From: Bacteroidota bacterium
Lineage (GTDB): Bacteria; Bacteroidota; Ignavibacteria; Ignavibacteriales; Ignavibacteriaceae
Assembly (NCBI GenBank): GCA_022562275.1
Contig: JADFPP010000026.1
Location: 1-40,857, forward strand
Direction: 5' to 3'
Length of the DNA: 40,857 nucleotides
The position numbers and the translations under genes were made by a program. Positions 1-7,990 of this stretch are shown piece after piece. The notes under the pieces are model-generated. The model had not been told where the DNA came from. It did no database searches and saw only the letters and a program-made list of their open reading frames with translations. How positions within the stretch are numbered: position 1 is the stretch's first letter; every line of letters starts with the position of its first letter.

Positions 1-635
1 TGCTTTTGGTTTTAGTACCGTTTAATAATCTTTTTTCTCAAATATTTGTTGAACAGGATAAGATTGATGAACTCAAGAATTCTAATGCTAATTCTTATTA
101 TTTACCTTCTGAGGAAACTGGAGATAAACTCCTTTACCTTAAAAAGATAACGTCTTATAAAGGTTATTATTCCGATATAAAAGTTGGCTTTGACAAAGAA
201 GAATATAAAAGTGGTGATATGATAATAGTGACTTTAAAAAGAGGGTATGAAAATGAAATTGAAAGTGAAGAAGTTTGGTTATCAAGTGCTTGTGATCGAA
301 TATTTTCTGACCAGGTAGAAATCCAAAAAAATGAGAATGGTCCTTATCAATTTTATCTTAAAAAAGGACAAGAAGTAAAGATAAATTTAAGTTGTTTAGG
401 CAGAAAGGGTGTTAGATTAAGGTTCCATTTTGGCCCCCCGATTATTGGCATGGGTTTTCAAATGGAGAATAGAGAATATATTATTCGTTTTTCAGACGGT
501 TTAGAGGAAGAAGTACAAAGAGATTCAGGTTCAAATAATAAACTTCAAATCAATTTTATGATTGGTCCTTCCGAAAGTAAAACTGTGCCCCCTGATACGG
601 AAGTGAAAGTCCAATCACCTTCAATTAACTATTGA
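1..635 (+). CDS. Secreted protein of unknown function, paralogue 1 (5' end outside window)
   Basis: I do not recognise a named family. The reading frame is open to the first base and in phase with a hydrophobic stretch (L-V-L-V-P-F), so the true start and most of the signal peptide lie upstream. The TTG at 6 is only an in-frame codon. The mature part (about 195 residues) is nearly the same as the gene at 685 and clearly related to the first 200 residues of the gene at 1391. Shared blocks are GFDKEEY, VTLKRGYENE, YLKKGQEVKI and a C-terminal PPDT...SPSINY tail. It has Cys pairs but no catalytic motif and no type IX sorting domain. The mixed hydrophobic/polar periodicity suggests a beta-rich exported domain (inference). 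It belongs to a tandem array with near-identical intergenic DNA, so it arose by recent duplication. Confidence 0.75.
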   Translation, partial: LLVLVPFNNLFSQIFVEQDKIDELKNSNANSYYLPSEETGDKLLYLKKITSYKGYYSDIKVGFDKEEYKSGDMIIVTLKRGYENEIESEEVWLSSACDRIFSDQVEIQKNENGPYQFYLKKGQEVKINLSCLGRKGVRLRFHFGPPIIGMGFQMENREYIIRFSDGLEEEVQRDSGSNNKLQINFMIGPSESKTVPPDTEVKVQSPSINY

Positions 636-672
636 AACTTAGCAATAAATATTTTTTTATTAACATTAATTT

Positions 673-677
673 AGGAG
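673..677 (+). promoter_or_regulatory. Ribosome binding site AGGAG
   Basis: AGGAG lies 7 bases before the ATG at 685 and fixes that start. The 45 bases from the stop of the preceding gene through this site recur exactly ahead of the gene at 1391 (AGGAG at 1379-1383). Confidence 0.7.
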
Positions 678-684
678 CCCTAAA

Positions 685-1341
685 ATGAAAACCTTAAAAA
701 TCCTTTTACTGCTTTTAGCCCTAATTCCGTTCAGCAATATTTATTCTCAATATTTTGTTGACCAGGATAAGATTGATGAACTCAAGAATTCTAATGCTAA
801 TTCTTATTATTTACCTTCTGAGGAAACAGGAGAGAAACTTCTTTACCTTGCAAATATAACGTCTTTTAAAGGTTATTATTCCGATGTAAAATTGGGTTTT
901 GACAAAGAGGAATATAATAGTAATGATATGATAATAGTGACTTTAAAAAGAGGATACGAAAATGAAACTGATAGTGAAAATGTAATCATTTATGGCTGTG
1001 TAGAAGTGTTTTCTGACCAAATAGAAATCAATAAAATTGAGAATGGTCCTTATCAATTATATCTTAAAAAAGGACAGGAAGTAAAGATAAAATTAAGCTG
1101 TAGACGCGGAAAGAGTGTTAGATTAAATTTTAATTTCGGCCCGATTATTAGTTATGGTTGGCCAGGAGAGAGTAGAGAGTATATTATTCGTTTTTCAGAC
1201 GGTTTAGAGGAAGAAGTACAAAGAGATTCAGTTTCAAATAATAAACTTATAATCAATAATTTTATGATTGGTCCTACAGAAAGTAAAACAGTACCCCCTG
1301 ATACAGGAGAAAAAGTCCATTCACCTTCAATTAACTATTGA
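685..1341 (+). CDS. Secreted protein of unknown function, paralogue 2
   Basis: A 218-residue protein with a clear Sec signal peptide (MKTLK, then a Leu-rich core, then SNIYSQ), so cleavage is probably after residue 21. The mature domain repeats the blocks seen in the gene before it and in the N-terminal 200 residues of the metallopeptidase-like gene after it: KLGFDKEEY, VTLKRGYENE, LYLKKGQEVKI, EYIIRFSDGLEEE. There is no sorting domain, lipobox or enzyme motif, so it should end in the periplasm or be released by another route. Because it is a free-standing copy of the N-terminal domain of its protease-like neighbour, an inhibitor, chaperone or propeptide role is possible. That is inference only. 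Confidence 0.85.
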   Translation: MKTLKILLLLLALIPFSNIYSQYFVDQDKIDELKNSNANSYYLPSEETGEKLLYLANITSFKGYYSDVKLGFDKEEYNSNDMIIVTLKRGYENETDSENVIIYGCVEVFSDQIEINKIENGPYQLYLKKGQEVKIKLSCRRGKSVRLNFNFGPIISYGWPGESREYIIRFSDGLEEEVQRDSVSNNKLIINNFMIGPTESKTVPPDTGEKVHSPSINY

Positions 1342-1390
1342 AACTTAGCAATAAATATTTTTTTATTAACATTAATTTAGGAGACATAAA

Positions 1391-4333
1391 ATGAAAACCT
1401 TAAAAATTCTTTTACTGCTTTTAGTTCTATTTCCCTTCAGCAATATTTTTTCTCAATATTTTATTGATCATGACACCGTTGAGCGGGTATGGCGGCAAAA
1501 TAATCTTGAACGCTATTGGGCAAAACCTGAAGAAATAAAAGACAGGACTGTCTATCTTAAGTACATACGTAAAGGCTGGACTAACTCAGATGTAAAAATC
1601 GGATTTGACAAACTTGATTATAAGAGCGGCGACATAATAAAAGTAACGCTAATAAGGGGATACGCGAATGAAGCCGATAGTGTAATGGTAATACCACCTG
1701 GTTATGTAGACGCGCTTGATAACCAGGTAGAAGTAAAACAATCTGAGCTGGATCAATATTATTTGTATCTCAAAAAAGGAGAAGAAGTAGAAATAAATTT
1801 GAGCCTTAATGATGGAAAGGGTCAAAGTTTGACTTTTTCTTTCGGAGGAGTTCATTTTGAAGCGAGGAGTTATGTTATTCTCTATTCAGATAAACTACAA
1901 GAGGGAGAATTTGGGGATTCAGTTAAACCAACTGGAAATACGCTGATTATCCAGGGAGTACAGGAATTTAGGCAAATTGCAATACCTGATACTTCCGGAC
2001 TTGCAAGATCACCTGGAATGATAGACTCAAAACAATCATTTTCATATTTGGAAGGGAACGCAACAGAAATAGCTGAGATCAATGCTGCAAGCAGCCATCA
2101 AATTTCGCTCATCAGCCCAAATGATTTTAGTCCTGTACAGAATGTTACAATTCATGGTACAATGGATTACGACAGCCCTATATTTCCAAATAATAATTAT
2201 CCGGTAAATTACTGGGTGCTAAGATTATATGAATCAGACAATTCATCTGATTTAGATGTTATTGATGAATTTGATCCGTACACGGAGCACTCAGTATCAA
2301 GCGGCCCTGGTGATGGAACATATAGTGTTGACATTAACATTACAAAAGGCTATTTCCGATTGGGGCTTATTCTGACTAGAAAGTCAGGAGCTCACAACGT
2401 GTACGAGTTAGGAAGATGGGAGCTTAGGCAAGGGGTACCTACCCTTGTCGGATATCAGCTACTGGCCCAGACTCTTCCTAATGTATATACACAAGTGAAT
2501 TTTGATTATACATATGCAGGCTCTCCAACAAATGGTGTAATTGAAACATTGAGACGATGCGCTCATATTGGAAATAGAATAGATTATTCAATTTTAACAA
2601 ATGTGGGCGGTGATGATTTGGCAGCTATTCAAAGTATTTTAATTGCCACAAGAGATAATGACGCTGTAATGCCTGCTGGATCAGGTTCACTTATTATAGA
2701 CGAAGTAAATAAAATAACTGCTATTCTAATAGCACCAGACGAGGATATTGATTATTATGATGCAGTTATAATTCATGAACACGGTCACACACTTATGTTT
2801 ACGTTAACAAATTATGAATGGAGAGAAGCCGGTAACCATTATCTGGATCAAAAAAACAGACCGGGTATGGCATTTTCTGAGGGCTGGGCTTCTTACTGGG
2901 CGTGTACTGTAGCTAACAACAGCACCTTATATTCCCAAACCCCTTACGCATTTTATCAATTGGATGTTAACACAGTTACAAGAAATTATATTTATTCAAG
3001 AACTGCACTACATGCCATTATATACCTGCCGGATGGAATAACAATATACGATGGAGTTGAATGCGAAGCCACCGTAGCCGGAGCATTATGGAAATTAACA
3101 TCTTCAAATAGCTTATCTTCAGTGTGGAATGGATTGAAATCACAAATATCAGATGGGACACAAAATAGAGCAGTAAAAAATATGATGGGATATTTTGCAG
3201 CCAATACTTCCTTAAAAAATTCTTTTTACAGCAACCCCTCAGGAGCTGAAGACATGGGATTTGGGAGAAATTTATCTTTCCTTACCAACACAACAAACTT
3301 ACAAATTACAATTCCGGGTCTGTCAGATAAAACTTTAATTTACCTGCAGGGTGGTACCTATATTGTTAATCCCCAAATTCAGGTGGATGCAAAATCTTTT
3401 GGAATATTTGGAATGAGTCCGAAAAATACAATTCTTATTGGACAAGCAAATCAAAATACAATAAATGTGATTAATGCAAATCCTTCGGACAATTGGTTTA
3501 AAATTTCCGACATTCAATTTCAGAATGGTGGTTTTGCTGTTGACGCCGGGGCAACAGGGACTGATCAACCAAAATTATATATGTCCCGTTGTATTTCAAT
3601 CTCGAATCTGAGGGGCGTTTGTTTTGCCGGGGATGCGATAATTGTAAACAATTTTATTATAGATAATCAAGACTTTGGCATATTTCTAATTTCAGCAGGT
3701 GCACCAAGAACATTATACATTTATAATAATATTATTCGTAATAGCGGAACCGGCTTAAGGTTTTATAATCAAGTTACTGTTTCCGGTTATGTTGTGAATA
3801 ATATGTTTGTTGACAATGATAATGGCATTGCAACCGTACATCCGAATGCGTTGCCAAATTCCCGCTCGGGAATATATTTTCAATATAACGGTCAACATCC
3901 TGATGCAATAACAACTGAGGCAGGATTAACAGTTTCAAATAATTATACTGAGATACCAGCATTTCTTGTAGATAATTATCAGTGTACAGTTAATTATTGG
4001 GATTCAGGAATTCTTGTTGGAACTTTGAATGATTTTGATCCGATATTCTATGATATAACTACCGAAGGGTTTTACGGTACCGAAAGAAATTGGATTGGTG
4101 CTTATGGAGGAAGGCAAGCACATTTTCTTAGGAGTCCTTTATTGCCTACAAGTTCTACATTAATAACGAACCCGCCAGCCTCGATTTCGGGTCAAAATGT
4201 TTGGGCAGGGCAGGTTAATATTACTTCCACTACTACTATTTTGCAAGGCGCATCAGTTACAATAATCCCCGGGACAAATATTACTTTTGCAAATAATTCT
4301 TCTCTTATTGTAAACGGAACCCTCAATGCCTAA
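1391..4333 (+). CDS. Secreted zinc-metallopeptidase-like protein with beta-helix region, N-terminal part (interrupted gene)
   Basis: 980 residues up to a TAA at 4331. Order: signal peptide (1-21, nearly identical to the gene at 685); a domain to about residue 200 shared with the two upstream paralogues; a region to about 400 with an extended, Ig-like feel (NYPVNYWVLRLYE and following); a peptidase-like segment; then right-handed beta-helix repeats from about 650. The zinc-peptidase signature HEHGH is at 462-466 with a downstream FSEGWASYW, where Glu497 would be the third ligand as in gluzincins. The reading frame stays open and protein-like straight after the TAA into the sequence ending at 5866, so this is the front of one ~1491-codon gene. 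The local context (NGTLNA-stop-GSPTNKITF) suggests a former Gln codon, CAA to TAA. On its own this product lacks the secretion-sorting domain. Confidence 0.85.
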   Translation: MKTLKILLLLLVLFPFSNIFSQYFIDHDTVERVWRQNNLERYWAKPEEIKDRTVYLKYIRKGWTNSDVKIGFDKLDYKSGDIIKVTLIRGYANEADSVMVIPPGYVDALDNQVEVKQSELDQYYLYLKKGEEVEINLSLNDGKGQSLTFSFGGVHFEARSYVILYSDKLQEGEFGDSVKPTGNTLIIQGVQEFRQIAIPDTSGLARSPGMIDSKQSFSYLEGNATEIAEINAASSHQISLISPNDFSPVQNVTIHGTMDYDSPIFPNNNYPVNYWVLRLYESDNSSDLDVIDEFDPYTEHSVSSGPGDGTYSVDINITKGYFRLGLILTRKSGAHNVYELGRWELRQGVPTLVGYQLLAQTLPNVYTQVNFDYTYAGSPTNGVIETLRRCAHIGNRIDYSILTNVGGDDLAAIQSILIATRDNDAVMPAGSGSLIIDEVNKITAILIAPDEDIDYYDAVIIHEHGHTLMFTLTNYEWREAGNHYLDQKNRPGMAFSEGWASYWACTVANNSTLYSQTPYAFYQLDVNTVTRNYIYSRTALHAIIYLPDGITIYDGVECEATVAGALWKLTSSNSLSSVWNGLKSQISDGTQNRAVKNMMGYFAANTSLKNSFYSNPSGAEDMGFGRNLSFLTNTTNLQITIPGLSDKTLIYLQGGTYIVNPQIQVDAKSFGIFGMSPKNTILIGQANQNTINVINANPSDNWFKISDIQFQNGGFAVDAGATGTDQPKLYMSRCISISNLRGVCFAGDAIIVNNFIIDNQDFGIFLISAGAPRTLYIYNNIIRNSGTGLRFYNQVTVSGYVVNNMFVDNDNGIATVHPNALPNSRSGIYFQYNGQHPDAITTEAGLTVSNNYTEIPAFLVDNYQCTVNYWDSGILVGTLNDFDPIFYDITTEGFYGTERNWIGAYGGRQAHFLRSPLLPTSSTLITNPPASISGQNVWAGQVNITSTTTILQGASVTIIPGTNITFANNSSLIVNGTLNA
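4331..4333 (+). other. In-frame TAA interrupting a ~1491-codon gene
   Basis: Codons before and after this TAA are in the same frame. The 67 codons between it and the next ATG at 4535 read as typical beta-helix sequence (ITFTRSGTSGTWGGIRF, then repeated S-P-x-I-x-x-N motifs). One C-to-T change from CAA (Gln) explains it. It could be a real nonsense mutation, strain polymorphism, or sequence error; the sequence alone cannot tell. Confidence 0.85.
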
Positions 4334-4534
4334 GGAAGCCCCACTAATAAAATTACATTTACCCGAAGTGGCACTTCAGGCACTTGGGGTGGAATAAGAT
4401 TTAATTCTGGTAGCGGCGGTAGTATCAAGTATTGTAATATAACTAACGCAACCACTGGTGTTTATTTTAACGGTTCATCATCACCTGAAATATCGTACAG
4501 TAATATTTCTAATGGTAGTGGCTATGGAATTCGT

Positions 4535-5866
4535 TTGTATAATTCTTCACCACGAATTCACCACAATACTATCACTAACAATGGAAGTATTGGAATTACT
4601 TGTGATAATTATTCAAACCCGGTTCTTTATAACAATACAATTACCGGTCATACTTCATTTGGGTTACGCTGCTATTACTACAGTTCACCCTGGCTGGCTA
4701 ATAAACCTCCGGTAGGTTGTTGTCCTGGCAGGGGTTATAATGTGATAAGACAGAATGCAAAAGGTATTTCAGTATCTTACGGAAGCGAACCATTTCTGGG
4801 CTGGAATGGATATGGCGGATATAATTGTGTACACGATAATACGGGTTATGAAATTGAAGTCTGGTATAATTGTAATTACACAGTAAAGGCAGAAAAAACC
4901 TATTGGAATAATCCTGATCCTCCATCAGATTTCTTTATACACTGCGGTACAATAAACTCTTCATTTCCATTATCAAGTGATCCTAATGGATGTTCATTAT
5001 CGAAAATTTCTTCCGGGAGCGAGATTACCGGATCTCAGGGATCTGATCCTGACAGAGTTGGGATAGACCCTCTCTCCGATAGTGAATTATCAGAATTATT
5101 CCAGTTAGAGTTGGAAGGAAGATATGAAGAAGCAAGAGTTAAATATGCTAAAAAATTCAACGAAGAAAAGATGAAAGAAAAAAAGAATTATATTCTAACC
5201 CGGCTTGTAGTATGTTATAAAGAAACACGGAACAATAATTTTATAAACTTCCTTAATGAGGAAGTTCGGCAAGATTTAGTTTTTAACGATGACCTTTATG
5301 CCACTACTTTGGAATTGGAGAACATTTTCTTAATTGACAACGAGCAATATTACAAAGCAATAGATAATCTTAATACAATTAAAGCGAATTTTGCAGACAA
5401 TGAAATTATCTACAAGTCAACGATATTTAATCTTGGTTATATTTATTTATTTCAGCTCAATGATATAGTAAAAGGAAAAGAATATTTTAATGAGTTGAAA
5501 AATAAATATCCAGATGACCCCCTGGTGGCTGAGGCTCAAAGACTTTTAGGTCAATCCATTCAGCAATACAAACCCCAAAAACAGTGGGAACCCAGCGACA
5601 CCAAAGATTTTGCCTTACTTGCAAATTATCCAAATCCTTTCAACCCAACAACAACAATTGAGTACAGCATACCAGAGGCATCATTTGTAGAGCTTAAGAT
5701 TTATGATATTTTAGGCGGGGAAGTTGCATCTTTGGTAAAAGAGAATAAACCTTCAGGAAAACATTCGGTTGAATTCAACGCATCAAATCTGCCAAGCGGG
5801 ATCTATTTTTATAGAATTGTTTCAGGAAACTTCACTGCAACTAAAAAACTTATTATACTCAAATAA
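4535..5866 (+). CDS. C-terminal part of the interrupted protein: beta-helix repeats, TPR-like region and type IX secretion sorting domain
   Basis: 443 residues if started at the ATG at 4535; the real coding frame begins at 4334, right after the interrupting TAA. Residues 1-160 continue parallel beta-helix repeats (SSPRIHHNTI, NPVLYNNTITG, SPWL) of the kind found in secreted adhesins and polysaccharide-binding proteins. Residues about 180-340 are helical and TPR-like (GRYEEARVKYAKKF; YYKAIDNLNTI; YFNELKNKYPDDP). Residues about 355-443 are a type A type IX secretion C-terminal domain with ANYPNPFNP, VELKIYDILG, LPSGIYFYR and the final KKLIILK. That domain directs outer-membrane passage and is normally cleaved after transport. 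Without the front part this segment has no signal peptide and could not be exported. Confidence 0.85.
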   Translation: MYNSSPRIHHNTITNNGSIGITCDNYSNPVLYNNTITGHTSFGLRCYYYSSPWLANKPPVGCCPGRGYNVIRQNAKGISVSYGSEPFLGWNGYGGYNCVHDNTGYEIEVWYNCNYTVKAEKTYWNNPDPPSDFFIHCGTINSSFPLSSDPNGCSLSKISSGSEITGSQGSDPDRVGIDPLSDSELSELFQLELEGRYEEARVKYAKKFNEEKMKEKKNYILTRLVVCYKETRNNNFINFLNEEVRQDLVFNDDLYATTLELENIFLIDNEQYYKAIDNLNTIKANFADNEIIYKSTIFNLGYIYLFQLNDIVKGKEYFNELKNKYPDDPLVAEAQRLLGQSIQQYKPQKQWEPSDTKDFALLANYPNPFNPTTTIEYSIPEASFVELKIYDILGGEVASLVKENKPSGKHSVEFNASNLPSGIYFYRIVSGNFTATKKLIILK

Positions 5867-5878
5867 TCTTCTTTAACG

Positions 5879-5903
5879 GAGCCGGGATATATCATTCCGG
5901 CTC
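5879..5903 (+). terminator. Hairpin after the secreted-protein gene
   Basis: A perfect 7-bp stem GAGCCGG/CCGGCTC encloses an 11-base loop, starting 12 bases after the stop codon. The T-tract after it is poor (cttcaataat), so it is either a weak intrinsic terminator or an mRNA 3'-end stabiliser. Confidence 0.5.
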
Positions 5904-5999
5904 TTCAATAATATCTAAACTTTTCTCAATCTCACCTTTTTTGATTAATTTGTACAGCAGAGGAAACAAATTTTACATTTAATAGTATAAATTTAGTTA

Positions 6000-6614
6000 A
6001 TGGATATTAACCGCGAAGCGGGATCCCGAAACGGGAAAAATCTTAACGCTCTTTCGGATGAAGAACTAATTGCCGATCTTCAGCAAACCAATAATGAAAG
6101 AGCATTTGAAATTTTAGTGCAGCGTTATAAAAATCCGTTAACCAATTATGTGTTCCGTTTCCTCGGTGATTTTGATGCTTGTACGGATGTTGTGCAGGAA
6201 ACAATGATCAAGTTTTACAGGTATAAAAATAATTACAGCAATGTCGCAAAGTTTTCCACCTGGATTTACACAATTGCCGGCAACTTAGCTCGTACGGAAT
6301 ACAGAAGACGGAAACGCAGAAGTTTTATATCAATAAACGATTACGGAGAAGATCACAAAGTATTCGATATTCCAGATGAAAGCTACCGCCCCGATGTGAT
6401 GACCGACAGCGGAATTAAGGATGAAATAATTCAAAAGGCATTGTTAAAAGTGAAAGAAGTTTTTAGAGAGGTTGTTATTTTAAGAGATATACAGGGAATG
6501 AGTTATGAGGAAATTGCAAAAATAACCGGTTTGAATGAAGGCACCGTAAAATCGAGAATAAATCGCGGAAGAGCTAAATTACAGGAATTATTAAAAGATA
6601 TTTACAACGAATAG
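6000..6614 (+). CDS. RNA polymerase sigma factor, ECF (sigma-70 family)
   Basis: 204 residues, the usual ECF size. Region 2 (about 33-100) shows AFEILVQRY, DVVQETMIKFY and FSTWIYTIAGNLAR, typical of core binding and -10 recognition. A basic linker (RRRKRR) follows, and region 4 (about 140-198) has VFREVVILRDIQGMSYEEIA and GLNEGTVKSRINRGRAKL, the -35-binding helix-turn-helix. It should direct RNA polymerase to a stress or envelope regulon. The ATG at 6000 has no obvious ribosome binding site. The next gene follows 8 bases after the stop and encodes a probable membrane anti-sigma factor, a common ECF pairing. Confidence 0.93.
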   Translation: MDINREAGSRNGKNLNALSDEELIADLQQTNNERAFEILVQRYKNPLTNYVFRFLGDFDACTDVVQETMIKFYRYKNNYSNVAKFSTWIYTIAGNLARTEYRRRKRRSFISINDYGEDHKVFDIPDESYRPDVMTDSGIKDEIIQKALLKVKEVFREVVILRDIQGMSYEEIAKITGLNEGTVKSRINRGRAKLQELLKDIYNE

Positions 6615-6622
6615 TTATAAAA

Positions 6623-7279
6623 ATGATTGACGATGAAAAAAAATATAATGAAGTGATCAAAACACTCAAAGGTCTTCAGCAGTTAAAAGCATCCCCAAAT
6701 TTTGAAGCCGACCTAAAAAGAAGACTGAATGCGGAGAAGTACGTGAAGGAAGAAAAAAGAAAAATCAAAAGATTTTTTACCCCATCACGGTTAGTTCCTT
6801 CTTTTGGATTAGCTGCCGCAGCAATTGTTATACTCTTAATGGTCAATACTAATTCAGAAGAAGCAGATAACCCGTTTTTAATGGAACCGAAAATACGTGA
6901 GGATATAATGTTGGTCTCTGATAAGAATGAAGCAGTGATTCCAGAGGATAATTTAAATGAAAAAAGTGATGTGGCAGAAAAAGATGTTTTTACCGATAAA
7001 ATAAATAGTGGGGTAAGAAGTGAAAAATTATTAAAGGAAAGATCTTCTGATAATGACTTATTTGCCGGAAGAGAATTTTCCCCGTCGGAATCAACATTAA
7101 CAGCAGAAACAGAAATTACAATCACCGATGAAGTTTCGGCACCATTAGCCACCGGTATTGCTATCAGGAAATCCGGGCTGAATTTCAGGCAGGTATATCC
7201 TACTAAAGAAGAGAAGAAAGAGATTTTAGAACTTAAGAAAAAAATTCGATTTCCAAAGAAAATTGAAAAGTTGGAGTGA
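6623..7279 (+). CDS. Probable membrane anti-sigma factor
   Basis: 218 residues with one membrane helix (about 57-75). Residues 1-56 form a charged helical cytoplasmic segment (YNEVIKTLKGLQQLKASPNFEADLKRRL), and residues 76-218 an Asp/Glu/Lys-rich extracytoplasmic part. The topology and position directly after an ECF sigma gene fit an anti-sigma factor that holds the sigma at the membrane. I see no zinc-binding HxxxCxxC motif, so it would be a divergent type; the assignment rests on context and topology. A short hairpin AGAAAA/TTTTCT followed by T-rich DNA lies near 7288-7315. Confidence 0.6.
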   Translation: MIDDEKKYNEVIKTLKGLQQLKASPNFEADLKRRLNAEKYVKEEKRKIKRFFTPSRLVPSFGLAAAAIVILLMVNTNSEEADNPFLMEPKIREDIMLVSDKNEAVIPEDNLNEKSDVAEKDVFTDKINSGVRSEKLLKERSSDNDLFAGREFSPSESTLTAETEITITDEVSAPLATGIAIRKSGLNFRQVYPTKEEKKEILELKKKIRFPKKIEKLE

Positions 7280-7374
7280 GATTTATTAGAAAATCAGCCG
7301 TTTTCTTTGTTTTTAATAAGTAGGATTTTTATATTTACTGCTTGAAAAATTGATAAAAAGTTAGGGTTTTTATT

Positions 7375-7635
7375 ATGAAAAAAGGTATTCATCCCGAATA
7401 CAGACCGGTGGTTTTTAAGGATCCGTCTTGTGATTTTGCTATACTTTCCAAATCAACAATTAAGACGCATGATACGGTTAAATGGACTGATGGGAATACT
7501 TATCCTTTGGTAAAGTTGGAAATTTCCAGCGGCTCGCATCCGTTCTTTACAGGTAAGCAAAAACTTCTTGATACTGCAGGAAGGGTCGAGAAGTTTAAGA
7601 AAAAATATCAAAAGAAAAAAGCAGCGGAAAAATAA
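7375..7635 (+). CDS. rpmE2: 50S ribosomal protein L31, type B
   Basis: 86 residues beginning [14 protein letters not shown] and containing [23 protein letters not shown], the signature of L31 in the large ribosomal subunit. It has a single Cys and no CxxC pairs, so it is the longer, zinc-independent type B form, which in other bacteria replaces the zinc-binding form under zinc limitation. It is a single-gene unit: about 95 bases separate it from the anti-sigma gene and a strong terminator follows 25 bases after its stop. Confidence 0.96.
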   Translation: MKKGIHPEYRPVVFKDPSCDFAILSKSTIKTHDTVKWTDGNTYPLVKLEISSGSHPFFTGKQKLLDTAGRVEKFKKKYQKKKAAEK

Positions 7636-7660
7636 ATTTTGTTTTGAACAGCTTGATTTT

Positions 7661-7687
7661 AAAGCCAGTTTACCTGGCTTTTTTTGT
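7661..7687 (+). terminator. Rho-independent terminator after L31
   Basis: An 8-bp stem AAAGCCAG/CTGGCTTT with a 5-base loop runs directly into a T-tract (tttttttg). Confidence 0.9.
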
Positions 7688-7689
7688 TT

Positions 7690-7990
7690 TAAAGCAAGAT
7701 TTATCAAAAGTCCTTTGTGAAACCTTTACCACTTTGAATCATAAGGGCAAAAAAAAGATTCTTAAAGGGAATAAAGATATTCAAAACCACAAAGTCACCA
7801 GGGATCGTAAAGAAATTATTCCTCAAGAAGAAACTCTCTTTCCTAAAAAAATGGTTTTATCAAAGGCAGGTTTGCATTATTTTATTAAACCTTAAATTAA
7901 AAGCACAGTAAAAATTACACCAAATAATATTAAAGATTCTTAGAGTAAAAAACATTAAATTTAATTTTATAATTTAATTTAGATTGATTA
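7690..7990. other. Intergenic DNA with decayed repeat-like text
   Basis: No convincing gene. The 83-codon frame here starts inside the L31 terminator and is Lys-rich low-complexity sequence. The stretch around 7710-7815 has CTTTGTG and the opposing CACAAAG words (aaccacaaagtcacc), reminiscent of degraded dispersed repeats in this group. Bases 7890-7985 are very AT-rich and probably hold the promoter for the operon that starts at 7991. Confidence 0.4.

Noticed and set aside
4331-4333. TAA recoded as Gln (alternative genetic code)
   Set aside because: Many genes here end in TAA at sensible positions (for example rsmB, xer, rpmE2), so TAA is a normal stop in this genome.
6676-7152. 158-codon minus-strand frame
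   Set aside because: It is antisense to the anti-sigma gene; the Ser/Leu-rich text is what the opposite strand of Glu/Lys-rich coding DNA gives.
7644-7895. 83-codon plus-strand frame after L31
   Set aside because: It begins inside the L31 terminator stem and is Lys-rich low-complexity sequence with no recognisable protein pattern.
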